A stretch of DNA of 64,000 nt. It comes from an alpha proteobacterium BAL199. GTDB taxonomy: Bacteria > Pseudomonadota > Alphaproteobacteria > Thalassobaculales > Thalassobaculaceae. The stretch spans positions 62,001 to 126,000 of the forward strand of contig ABHC01000009.1 of NCBI GenBank assembly GCA_000171835.1, in the 5' to 3' direction. This document shows, piece after piece, positions 42,511 to 50,944 of the stretch. The position numbers were made by a program, and so were the translations under genes. Numbering within the stretch: position 1 is the first letter of the stretch; each line of letters begins with the position of its first letter. The notes beneath the pieces are model-generated. The model was given only the letters and a program-made list of their open reading frames with translations, searched no databases and was not told the DNA's origin.

Positions 42511-43914
42511 TCAGGGTGACATCGCCCGACGCAAAGTCTCGAAGATCCGCGGCTCGGCGCATTGCGCGACGTTGAAGCGCAGGTACCGCCCGGCCGAGCC
42601 CGACGGACTGAACACGTTTCCCGGCGCCAGGACCACGCCTTCCTCCAGCGCCCGGCGCGCCACTGGCGCCGAATCGAGGCCATCCGGCAACGCGGCCCAC
42701 AGGAACATGCCGCCCCGCGGTTCGCTCCACAGCGTCAGCCCGGCCGCCCGCAGGCGGCGCGCCGTCTCGGTCATCGCCCGCGCCAGCTTGCCCCGCACCG
42801 CCTCCATGTGCCGGCGGTAGCTGCCGTCGATAAGCATCCGATGGACCAGTTGGGCCGTCATTGCCCCGTTGCCGAACGACGTGGCGAGCTTCAGGTCGGC
42901 AATGCCGTCGACCCAGTCGGGCCGGGCCGCTACGAACCCGCAGCGCACCGCCGCCGACAGGGTCTTGGAGAAGCTGCCGATGTGGATCACCCGCTCCAGC
43001 CCGTCGAACGCTGCCAGACGGGGCGCCGGCTCGACCTCGAAATCGGCGAAGATGTCGTCCTCGACCACCACGATGTCGTGGGCCTCGGCGATCTTCAGCA
43101 ACCGGTGAACGCTGGCCGCCGCCAGGCTGGCGCCGGTCGGGTTGTGCAGGGTCGCGTTGGTCACATACAGCCGCGGCCGGTGCTCGGCGGCCGCCCGCGC
43201 AAACGCCTCGAGGTCCGGCCCGGACGTCGTGTAGGGCACGCCAATCACCGTGACCCGGTGCGCCCGCATGATGGCCTGGAAGTTGAAGTAGCACGGGTCG
43301 TCGAGCAGCACCGTGTCACCCGGCTGCAGCAGAAACCGGCAAACGAGGTCGATCGCCTGGGTCCCGGAGTCAGTCAGCAGTATCTGATCCGGTCCCGCAT
43401 CGATTCCGCGACCGTCCAGGCGATCGGCGAGATGGCTTCGCAACGGCGCAAAACCGAGCGGCGAATCGTACTCTCCCAGGTCGGCCGTCGAATCCCGGGC
43501 AAGGCCGCGCATGGCCCGGCGCAGCGCCGCCTCAGGCAGCCAGTGCGGCGGCAACCAGCCGCAACCCGGCTTCGGCACATCGCCCCCAAGATCCAGCGAC
43601 TGCCGCATGATCCACAGCGGATCGATCGCCTGGTCGACCTTGGGCGCACGCGGCGCCAGCGAGAACGGTCGGGTGCGGCGGGTCACGAAGAAGCCGGAGC
43701 CCGGACGTGCCACGATCGCGCCCTCGGCCGCCAGCCGATCATAGGCCTCGACCGCGGTCGACTTCGAGACCCCGAGCGATCCGGCCAACCGGCGCAGCGA
43801 CGGGACGCGGGCGCCCGGCGTCAGGCTGCGGGTGGCAATCCGCTGCCGGATCACCTCCATCACGGCCTCCACCAGGGTTTGGTCGGGCGCTGTTTGCAAC
43901 TCCGAGACGGCCAT
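42511..43914 (-). CDS. MocR-type regulator (GntR helix-turn-helix fused to aminotransferase fold)
   Basis: A 467-residue fusion of a winged helix (about 10-75, with LTPGARVPSLRRLAGSLGVS) and a fold-type I aminotransferase domain that binds PLP as effector. The PLP lysine is in GSFSKTLSAAVRCG, and NATLHNPTGAS and DDPCYFNFQAIM are aminotransferase landmarks. ATG 43914 gives the domain start. It is divergent from an EamA transporter, the usual arrangement in which MocR controls the neighbouring exporter and itself. Confidence 0.9.
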   Translation of the reverse strand: MAVSELQTAPDQTLVEAVMEVIRQRIATRSLTPGARVPSLRRLAGSLGVSKSTAVEAYDRLAAEGAIVARPGSGFFVTRRTRPFSLAPRAPKVDQAIDPLWIMRQSLDLGGDVPKPGCGWLPPHWLPEAALRRAMRGLARDSTADLGEYDSPLGFAPLRSHLADRLDGRGIDAGPDQILLTDSGTQAIDLVCRFLLQPGDTVLLDDPCYFNFQAIMRAHRVTVIGVPYTTSGPDLEAFARAAAEHRPRLYVTNATLHNPTGASLAAASVHRLLKIAEAHDIVVVEDDIFADFEVEPAPRLAAFDGLERVIHIGSFSKTLSAAVRCGFVAARPDWVDGIADLKLATSFGNGAMTAQLVHRMLIDGSYRRHMEAVRGKLARAMTETARRLRAAGLTLWSEPRGGMFLWAALPDGLDSAPVARRALEEGVVLAPGNVFSPSGSAGRYLRFNVAQCAEPRIFETLRRAMSP

Positions 43915-44003
43915 CCGTACACCTGTTCTTGCCAGTACAGTTTGGATAAATTGTATTGTACCGTCCCTGGCCGATACCGCCATCTGGAAACATCATCACC
44001 ACC
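43915..44003. promoter_or_regulatory. Divergent control region of the MocR gene and EamA transporter with GTACA half-sites
   Basis: GTACA occurs at 43917-43921 and 43935-43939, and its inverse TGTAC at 43957-43961, within a short AT-rich gap. The direct and inverted arrangement is like MocR-type operators, which combine direct repeats with a third site. Confidence 0.5.
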
Positions 44004-44903
44004 ATGAACACGCAATCCATCGCGCTCGCCCGCCCGACGGCGACCCAAAGCGCCTATGCCTGGGGCAATGGCCTGCTCGGCGTGGCGATCTTCAGCGGCT
44101 CGCTGCCGGCAACCAAGATCGCCGTCATGGCGTTCGATCCGATGTTCCTGACCCTGGCGCGTGCCGCGATCGCCGGGCTGGCCGGCATCGGGCTGCTGGT
44201 CATCCTGCGCCCGCCACGGCCCGCGCGGAGCGATCTCGGCCCGCTGATCATCGTCGCCCTTGGCGTGGTTCTCGGCTTCCCGTTGCTCACCGCCCTCGCC
44301 CTGCAGTTCGTGACGTCGGCGCACGCCATCGTCTTCATCGGCCTGCTACCGATCGCGACCGCGGTGTTCGGGGCGATCCGGGCCGGCGAACGGCCCCGGC
44401 CGCTGTTCTGGGTCTTCTCGTTGATCGGCGCTGCCATCGTAAGCGGCTACGCCGCCAGCGGCGGCACCGATGGATCACTGGCAGGCGATCTGCTGATGCT
44501 GGCGGCGGTGGTCGTCTGCGGCCTTGGCTACGCCGAGGGCGCGCGGCTGTCCCGGCACCTCGGCGGCTGGCAGGTGATCTCCTGGGCGCTTCTGCTGTCC
44601 CTGCCGGCAACCCTGCCGGCCGCCCTGATGACCCAGCCAGACAGCTGGTTGGGCATCGGCTGGCCGGCGCTCACGGCGCTCGGTTACGTGTCACTGTTCA
44701 GCATGCTGATCGGCTTCGTGTTCTGGTACCGCGGCCTGGCGCTTGGCGGCATCGCCGCGGTTGGACAGTTGCAACTGCTGCAGCCGTTCCTCGGCTTCGC
44801 GCTCGCCGCGGTGCTCCTGTCCGAGCCGGTCGGCTGGCCGTTGCTGGTGGCCGCCGGCGCGGTGGTGCTGTGCGTTGCCGGCGCACGGCGGTTCGCAGGT
44901 TGA
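44004..44903 (+). CDS. EamA/DMT-family transporter linked to MocR
   Basis: A 299-residue ten-helix transporter with two EamA repeats (about 15-140 and 155-295). Landmarks are FSGSLPATKIAVMAFDPMFL in the first helix pair, HAIVFIGLLPIATAVFGAI, and FWYRGLALGGIAAVGQLQLL in the second repeat. ATG 44004 is the first Met of the hydrophobic protein. It is divergent from a MocR regulator. It may export an amino acid or vitamin B6-related compound, as inferred from that partner. Confidence 0.88.
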   Translation: MNTQSIALARPTATQSAYAWGNGLLGVAIFSGSLPATKIAVMAFDPMFLTLARAAIAGLAGIGLLVILRPPRPARSDLGPLIIVALGVVLGFPLLTALALQFVTSAHAIVFIGLLPIATAVFGAIRAGERPRPLFWVFSLIGAAIVSGYAASGGTDGSLAGDLLMLAAVVVCGLGYAEGARLSRHLGGWQVISWALLLSLPATLPAALMTQPDSWLGIGWPALTALGYVSLFSMLIGFVFWYRGLALGGIAAVGQLQLLQPFLGFALAAVLLSEPVGWPLLVAAGAVVLCVAGARRFAG

Positions 44904-44910
44904 AGCTGCG

Positions 44911-45552
44911 ATGACGGCAGCAATCGACCCGGCCCGCCTTGCAGCGTTCGCGTTGATCGCGTTGGGGATGGTCCTCACACCGGGACCGAACATGATCTAC
45001 CTGATCTCGCGCTCGATCTGCCAAGGCCCGATGGCCGGGCTGGTCTCGCTCGCCGGCGTGGCCGTCGGCTTCATGATCTACATGGTGTGCGCGGCGTTCG
45101 GGATCACCGCCCTGGTGTTCGCGGTGCCTTATGCCTACGACGCCCTGCGGCTGGCCGGTGCCGCCTACCTGCTGTATCTGGCCTGGCAGGCGATTCGGCC
45201 AGGCGGACGCTCGCCGTTCCAGGTCCGTGACCTGCCGCGCGACGGTCCACGCAAGTTGTTCCTGATGGGGCTGGCAACCAACCTGCTGAACCCGAAGATT
45301 GCCATGCTGTACCTGTCCCTGTTGCCGCAGTTCATCGATCCGCACAACGGCAGCGTGCTGGAGCAGTCGCTGGTTCTCGGGACCGCCCAGATCACGGTTA
45401 GCGTGACCGTCAACGCGCTGATCGCGATCGCCGCCGGCTCGATTGCCGGCTTTCTCGGCCGTCGCCCGTTCTGGCTTGCGGTCCAGCGCTGGCTGATGGG
45501 AACGGTACTGGCCGGATTGGCCGTCCGAATGGCCGCCGAAGGATCGCGGTAG
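44911..45552 (+). CDS. LysE/RhtB family amino-acid exporter
   Basis: A 213-residue inner-membrane exporter with about six helices. The family start LTPGPNMIYLISRS is near residue 21-34, AGAAYLLYLAWQAI follows, and LATNLLNPKIAMLYLSLLPQF contains the conserved NPK. It begins seven bases after the EamA transporter stop, so both exporters probably share a transcript under MocR control. Confidence 0.9.
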   Translation: MTAAIDPARLAAFALIALGMVLTPGPNMIYLISRSICQGPMAGLVSLAGVAVGFMIYMVCAAFGITALVFAVPYAYDALRLAGAAYLLYLAWQAIRPGGRSPFQVRDLPRDGPRKLFLMGLATNLLNPKIAMLYLSLLPQFIDPHNGSVLEQSLVLGTAQITVSVTVNALIAIAAGSIAGFLGRRPFWLAVQRWLMGTVLAGLAVRMAAEGSR

Positions 45553-45570
45553 GTCGGACGTGCCGGGTTT

Positions 45571-45864
45571 CTATCCCAGCCGCGCCCAGACGGAGCATGC
45601 CGACGTCCCGGGATACTGGACAAACCGATCGGTCCGACGGTCCCAATAGAACGACACCCCGCGCGAACCTTTCGGCAAGAAAACCACGAGTTGGTTCATC
45701 GACATGCCCCGCCGTTGACACAACCCGAAGTCATCTTCCGTCGGCTGCAAATGTTCTGAGATCGGTGCCTTGATCAGAATGCTGGCCGCAGCGGTCGCAC
45801 CGACAGGCGGCAACGCCAGGGTTGCCAGCGCCACGCCGACCCAGAAGAAAGTCCGTTTAGGCAT
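45571..45864 (-). CDS. Small exported protein of unknown function
   Basis: A 97-residue protein with a signal peptide (FFWVGVALATLALPPVGATA, residues 5-24, then AAS). The mature part has two cysteines (in FGLCQRRG and TSACSVW) that could form a disulphide, and the segment FLPKGSRGVSFYWDRRTDRF. No family is recognised. The 194 bases ahead of its start (45865-46058) hold no gene I can support. Confidence 0.6.
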   Translation of the reverse strand: MPKRTFFWVGVALATLALPPVGATAAASILIKAPISEHLQPTEDDFGLCQRRGMSMNQLVVFLPKGSRGVSFYWDRRTDRFVQYPGTSACSVWARLG

Positions 45865-46058
45865 CAGATCAACGGTAGTCCCAACCAACCGAATGAGGGG
45901 TTACGAACTCGCCGGTGCCCGCAGACCGTCTGCGAGTTCGAAAGAGCATATGGATCAAACCTGGGCGAGATCGGGAAGACGAGGTCGTTCTATCACCCAA
46001 CACTGAACAGTTCGTTTACGCCGACCCGACAATCGAGCCTCGCGCGCCTTAAAGCTGC

Positions 46059-46427
46059 TCAGCGATTCATCGGCGGGGCGTGGGTCTGCATCAGCATCTC
46101 GATGGAATCGATCTGCCCGATTCGCAGAGCGAATCGGCCGTGCAGACGTTCCAGAATTTTCTCCGAAACCATCGGCATCGGGATCTTCCTCGCGAGGCAA
46201 TCGTCGATCAACGCTTCCAGGATTTCCTCGGACTTGAACGGGACGATGGTGGCCGGGCCAAGGCCGCTTTCTACCATGAGCCTGCCGTTGATCTTCTTCT
46301 CGCCGACCGGTTCGGCGTTGACGACCTTGCCGTCGGGCAACGGCTTGTTGTGGCTGCGGGCGTAAGCCGTCAGGGCAGCCGCCGCTTCGCTGGGAGTGAA
46401 CACCAGAAATCGAAATTCAGCCGGCAC
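46059..46427 (-). CDS. Conserved-looking cytoplasmic protein of unknown function
   Basis: A 122-residue protein, mixed alpha/beta, with FRFLVFTPSEAAAALTAYAR at the start, then VNAEPVGEKKINGRLMVES and a helical end. GTG 46427 was chosen because GGGAG stands seven bases upstream; the open frame continues back to 46781 with low-complexity residues. The middle segment PFKSEEILEALIDDCL is ordered and acidic. No family is recognised, and no neighbour explains it. It is divergent from a LysR regulator. Confidence 0.6.
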   Translation of the reverse strand: MPAEFRFLVFTPSEAAAALTAYARSHNKPLPDGKVVNAEPVGEKKINGRLMVESGLGPATIVPFKSEEILEALIDDCLARKIPMPMVSEKILERLHGRFALRIGQIDSIEMLMQTHAPPMNR

Positions 46428-46770
46428 CGTCACTCTCCCATGCGCCCTGGTCGACGACGACCGCCGCTTACACATCCGAGGATCAGGCCGAGCGGTTCGG
46501 TTCGCAGATGCACCATGCGGGAATCGCCGTGAGAATGCATCCTCAACCGTGACCGCTGCGTTAATCCCGTAGTCCCACGCGCCACATACCGGCAGCGCCG
46601 GATCAGCCAACGGGCCTCCGGGGTGCGTTTGCCCGGCAGCGCCGGCTCTATCATAGTGACCGTGGCGGCCAGGACCGTCTCGGTCTGCCACAAAGCGCGT
46701 TGATGCTGGAAGGAGGACGGATGCCCAGCCGCATTGCACGCCGGGGCGCAGCAAGACCGACCCCCTAGAT
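46428..46770. other. Intergenic stretch between the orphan gene and the LysR gene
   Basis: Open frames here have low-complexity translations and no ribosome site. Apart from serving as the divergent promoter region of the two flanking genes, I see no structure, repeat or RNA in it. Confidence 0.3.
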
Positions 46771-47706
46771 ATGCGCTTCACTTTTCGTCAACTGCAGTAC
46801 TTCATCGCCGCCGGTGAGGCCGGCAGCATCACCCTTGCCTCCGCGACCATCCGGATCTCGCCGCCATCGATCTCAACCGCGATCAGCCAGCTTGAGCGCG
46901 AGTTGGGGGTTCAACTGTTCGTCCGTCATCATGCCCAGGGCCTGTCCCTGACCCCGACCGGCCGGATACTACTCCGCGAAGCCAGACGGCTGATCGAGCA
47001 GGCGGAAGGACTGTATGCCGCGGCGTCGGAAGCGGGTGACCAAGTGCGCGGCGAACTCGCAGTCGGTTGCCTCGTCACCCTGGCACCGATGGTGCTGCCG
47101 GAACTGACCCATTCCTTCACGGCCGCATTCCCCCAAGTGACGATCCGCCATCACGAAAACCATCAGGAGTGGTTGCTGAACAGCCTGCGCCGGGCCGAGA
47201 TCGATGTTGCGGTCACGTATGATCTGCAGATCCCCGACGGCATCACATTCACGCCGCTCGCCAGCCTGCCGCCGCACGCGCTGGTGGCCGAAGCCCATCC
47301 GATGGCCGGGCGCACCGCCGTGACGCTTGCCGAATTGGCGGCCGAGCCCCTGGTCCTGCTCGACCTGCCGATGAGCCGGGAATACTTCCTGGCCCTGTTC
47401 ATGAAAGAGGGTGTGCAGCCGACCATCCACTCCCGTTCGCCACACCAGGACGTCGTGCGCACCATGGTAGCCAACGGGTACGGCTACACGCTGGCCAACG
47501 TGCGGCCACGCTCCGATCTGGCCCTCGACGGCCGGAGGGTGGTGCGTGTCCCGCTGGCGGGCGAACAGGCGCCGATGCGGATCGGCATCGCCACCCTGGC
47601 CCAACTCCGGACTTCGCGACTGGTCCAGGCGTTCGAGGAGCATTGCCAAAGCTACATCTCGGATGCCCGCATTCCGGGCATGGACGCGCCGACGGCCGAA
47701 CAGTAG
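46771..47706 (+). CDS. LysR-type transcriptional regulator
   Basis: A 311-residue regulator with the N-terminal helix-turn-helix (FRQLQYFIAAGEAGSITLAS, ISPPSISTAISQLERELGVQLF, residues 4-50) and a periplasmic-binding-like effector domain (about 90-300). It is divergent from the orphan at 46059, a candidate target. The substrate domain resembles regulators of aromatic or amino-acid metabolism only in general terms. Confidence 0.92.
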   Translation: MRFTFRQLQYFIAAGEAGSITLASATIRISPPSISTAISQLERELGVQLFVRHHAQGLSLTPTGRILLREARRLIEQAEGLYAAASEAGDQVRGELAVGCLVTLAPMVLPELTHSFTAAFPQVTIRHHENHQEWLLNSLRRAEIDVAVTYDLQIPDGITFTPLASLPPHALVAEAHPMAGRTAVTLAELAAEPLVLLDLPMSREYFLALFMKEGVQPTIHSRSPHQDVVRTMVANGYGYTLANVRPRSDLALDGRRVVRVPLAGEQAPMRIGIATLAQLRTSRLVQAFEEHCQSYISDARIPGMDAPTAEQ

Positions 47707-47895
47707 GCACGGCATACCCGGCAGAATCCTCCCCCTTCCCCGCGACCGCAAGCTGGTCGGACACCTGAGCCATCGGCAACCCTTACGCGTCGGACCAACA
47801 GACTCGTTATCCGTGAATGACTCAATTGGTTAAGCCGGCAACCGGCACGCCTCTTGCTCCGTGGACTCCGCTACAACCAGGACGGGGAGTCGAAC

Positions 47896-48987
47896 ATGAC
47901 GCAGCGGCAGGAGGGACGCATTCTGGTCGCCAGCGGCCAGCGCGATGACGCGGTCCGCATCCACAACGCCTATCCGGCACTCGACGACACTTCAATCGAA
48001 TGGGTCGCAACCTCGACCGAGGCGGTCGACCGGCTGCGCGACCCGCGCCACCCCTTCACCATCGCCCTGCTCGACCGGGATCTGACGCCGGAGCCGGCGC
48101 ATGCAGTGTTCAATTTCATTCGGCGCGATCCAGCCAGTCCCTACCCCGGCCTGGCCATCGGACTGATCGGTACCGGGATGCAGCCCCAGGACGTCCGTCG
48201 TGCGATGTACGCCGGCTGCCTGCTGTCGCTCAGCCGGCCGTTCCAACCGGAGACACTCGCCGCGGCGGTTCAGCGCTGGCCGCTCGACCGCTCCGATTTC
48301 CTGGTCAGCGGTGCCTATGTGGGGCCGGAGCGCCGACGGTCCGGCGACACCGCCGATGCCGACCAACGACGCCGGACACTCGCGGTCGAGCAATCGATCG
48401 CCTCGACCGCCGCAGTTTACGACATCGCACCGGAGACCACGGGGTTCCGGTTCAAGCGCCTACCGGCCGGCAACGCCCCTTCGGCCACAGCCCTGTCGCT
48501 GCGCAATGGTCTGAGACGCACCACCCTGACCCCGGCTGTCGCCCATATCGTGATCAAGAAGCGCGAAGGGCTGGGCATGCTCGGCCGCCAGGCCGAGGCG
48601 ATGCGCGAAACCTGGCAGCATCTGCAGGCGACACTGGCGCCGCGCTTGCTGGCCCGGCTGAACGGCCAGGCCGTGCAATGCGCCGACCTATCGTCGGAGC
48701 GCGGCCTGCTGCTGATGGGCGCAATCAGTCGCTCGCTGACCAAGTACAGCGCCGGACGCCATCGGCTGGGTCCACGTCTGGTCGCCTTCCTGCGGGCGCA
48801 TCTAGACGGAGTGACGGTCGCGCTCCGCCATCGCATCGACGACGACGGCGGGCCGACCGGTCGCTGCATCATGGCGGCGCTGAAGGACGCCGAGCGGCGG
48901 TTCGTCGATCCCGACCAGGATGGGCAGAACCCGTCTCCGCCCCCGACCGTCTCCGGCGAGACGAATGCGCGCCGGGCCGATGCCTAG
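47896..48987 (+). CDS. Receiver-like domain fused to a helical domain shared with the 12506 protein
   Basis: A 363-residue cytoplasmic protein. Residues 6-128 look like a degenerate receiver: Asp60 in IALLDRDLTPE occupies the phospho-acceptor place, but the acidic pair is lost (GRILVASGQ) and the conserved Lys is Arg114 in SLSRPF. GPERRR at 143-148 repeats the basic tail seen in the receiver at 13050. Residues 275-339 align without gaps to 100-164 of the protein at 12506. The protein is thus a fusion of two modules that are separate genes elsewhere in the window. ATG 47896 follows GGGGAG. No kinase is near. Confidence 0.75.
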   Translation: MTQRQEGRILVASGQRDDAVRIHNAYPALDDTSIEWVATSTEAVDRLRDPRHPFTIALLDRDLTPEPAHAVFNFIRRDPASPYPGLAIGLIGTGMQPQDVRRAMYAGCLLSLSRPFQPETLAAAVQRWPLDRSDFLVSGAYVGPERRRSGDTADADQRRRTLAVEQSIASTAAVYDIAPETTGFRFKRLPAGNAPSATALSLRNGLRRTTLTPAVAHIVIKKREGLGMLGRQAEAMRETWQHLQATLAPRLLARLNGQAVQCADLSSERGLLLMGAISRSLTKYSAGRHRLGPRLVAFLRAHLDGVTVALRHRIDDDGGPTGRCIMAALKDAERRFVDPDQDGQNPSPPPTVSGETNARRADA

Positions 48988-49928
48988 TCTCCGGTGGTGC
49001 GGCTGGTCTTGGCCGGCTCGACGGTCGGACGGCCGACTTCACGGGCCCGCGATTCGCGATGGGCGATGAACAGCGCGCTCGCGATGATGATCGCCGACCC
49101 GATCCAGGTGTAGAGGCCTGGCGCCTCGGCGAACATTGCGTAGCCGATCAGGGCCGACCACAGCAATTGCAAGAACTTGGCGGCCTGGATCGCCGACATT
49201 TCGCCGACCTTGAAGCCCTGGGTCATGCACAAGTGACCGACGGTCGCCAACCCGGCGATCACGATCGTGATGCCCCACTCCTCAATCGTCGGCGCCTTCC
49301 AGACCAGCATGGCCGGAACGAACGTCACCACGGTCACGATGATCGACAGGTAGGCCACGACCGCCGGCCCGCTCTCCCGCCGGGTCAGCGACTTCGCGCA
49401 CAGGTCCGATGCGGCGAAGATCGGCGCGGCAATCAGCATGGCGATGGCGCCGGGATCCACCTCGACAAACCCCGGTCGCACGATCAGCAGCGCTCCGAAC
49501 AGCCCCACCACGACGGCGGCGATACGAGGCAGCCGGATGCTTTCACCCAGGAACAGCACCGCCCCGATGGTGGCGAACACCGGGTTGGTGAACCCGATCG
49601 CCGTCACCTCGGCCAACGGAATGCGGGTCATCGCGTAGAACCACAGCATCACGCCGGTGCCGTGCATCAGGCCGCGCAGCAGGTGCAGCTTCAGGTTGGC
49701 CGCCACCACGTCCGGCCAGCGCAGCTTGATGAAGAACGGCGCCAGGAACAGCAGGCCGAAGCCATAGCGCATGAACGAGGTCTGGATCGGGTCCATGTGC
49801 GAGCCCACATGCCGGACCAGCGCCATGAAGCACGAGAAGATCAACCCGGACAGGGCGATCCACAACATTCCCTGGACGTTCGGAGGTACTGCCGCTAAAG
49901 CGGCGCGCCACTTGGTGACGAGCGGCAT
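48984..49928 (-). CDS. EamA/DMT-family transporter
   Basis: A 314-residue ten-helix transporter. The first repeat has MLWFYAMTRIPLAEVTAIGF and FLGESIRLPRIAA; the second has LQLLWSALIGYAMFAEAP. ATG 49928 gives the hydrophobic start PLVTKWRAALAAVPPNVQGM. It overlaps the convergent fusion-protein gene by four bases and is divergent from sseA. It is closest in architecture to the DMT gene at 50945. Substrate unknown. Confidence 0.88.
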   Translation of the reverse strand: MPLVTKWRAALAAVPPNVQGMLWIALSGLIFSCFMALVRHVGSHMDPIQTSFMRYGFGLLFLAPFFIKLRWPDVVAANLKLHLLRGLMHGTGVMLWFYAMTRIPLAEVTAIGFTNPVFATIGAVLFLGESIRLPRIAAVVVGLFGALLIVRPGFVEVDPGAIAMLIAAPIFAASDLCAKSLTRRESGPAVVAYLSIIVTVVTFVPAMLVWKAPTIEEWGITIVIAGLATVGHLCMTQGFKVGEMSAIQAAKFLQLLWSALIGYAMFAEAPGLYTWIGSAIIIASALFIAHRESRAREVGRPTVEPAKTSRTTGD

Positions 49929-49994
49929 CAGATGATTTCCGGGTATGCTCGGCACCGACAGGCACCATGGACACCGACAAGGGAGCACGCAGCC

Positions 49995-50873
49995 ATGACC
50001 GGATCAAGCCTCATCACCCTGCCGGACAGTCTGGTGTCCACCGACTGGCTGGCCGCGCATCTCGGCTCGCCAGGCCTGCGGGTGTTCGACGCTACCTGCT
50101 TCCTGCTGCCCGACCCCAAAACCACGCTGCGCGCCGAATCCGGACGCCCGGCCTACGAAGCGGCGCACATTCCGGGTGCGGCCTTCCTCGACATCACCGG
50201 CGACGAGTTCTCCGATCCGGCCGGCGCGTTCCGTTTCACCATGCCGAAGCCGCAGCGGCTGGCCGACGCGTTCGGCGCCCATGGCATCGGAGACGACACG
50301 GCGGTCGTCCTGTACGCCGTCGACAACCCGAGTTGGGCCACCCGGTTCTGGTGGATGCTTCGGGTTGCCGGGTTCGACAACGCCGCCGTGCTGGATGGCG
50401 GGTTGAAGAAATGGCAGGCCGAGGGTCGGCCGGTTGAAACCGGAACTGCGCGCTATCCCTCGGCCTCGATGACCGCCAGACCGCGGCCGCATCTGGTGGT
50501 CGGGCGCGACGGCGTGCTGGAGGCACTCGGCGGCGGCGCCTGCGTCATCAACGCGCTGTCGCCCGAGCAGCATCGTGGCGACGGCACTCACTACGGCCGG
50601 CCCGGCCGGATTGCCGGCTCGGGCAACGTTGCGTCGCGAGACCTGCTCGACCCCGCCACCAACGCCTTCAAGCCGCAGGCCGAGATCGCCGGCATGATGC
50701 GCGGCTCCGGCGCGCTCGACGCCGAACGGGTGGTGCCATATTGCGGTGGCGGGATCGCCGCCAGCGTCACCACCTTCTGGCTGACCCGTCTCGGTCACAC
50801 CAACGTCGCGCTGTACGACAACTCGCTGTCGGAATGGGTCACCGACCCGAGCCTGCCGATGGAGACAGGGTGA
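49995..50873 (+). CDS. sseA: 3-mercaptopyruvate sulfurtransferase
   Basis: Two-rhodanese-domain enzyme that moves sulfur from 3-mercaptopyruvate to an acceptor. The N-terminal inactive domain has VSTDWLAAHLGSPGLRVFDA and YEAAHIPGAAFLDI; the C-terminal domain has the active-site cysteine in VVPYCGGGIAAS. The loop CGGGIA is close to the CGSGV loop of this enzyme and unlike the CRKGV of thiosulfate rhodaneses. At 292 residues it is full length. ATG 49995 follows GGGAG at a longer spacing. Confidence 0.9.
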   Translation: MTGSSLITLPDSLVSTDWLAAHLGSPGLRVFDATCFLLPDPKTTLRAESGRPAYEAAHIPGAAFLDITGDEFSDPAGAFRFTMPKPQRLADAFGAHGIGDDTAVVLYAVDNPSWATRFWWMLRVAGFDNAAVLDGGLKKWQAEGRPVETGTARYPSASMTARPRPHLVVGRDGVLEALGGGACVINALSPEQHRGDGTHYGRPGRIAGSGNVASRDLLDPATNAFKPQAEIAGMMRGSGALDAERVVPYCGGGIAASVTTFWLTRLGHTNVALYDNSLSEWVTDPSLPMETG

Positions 50874-50944
50874 CCGGCGCAGGACACGGCACCGTTTCCC
50901 CACGGGCGCTTGTCGCACTGCAGCATGGCGACTAGCTTCGGGCG

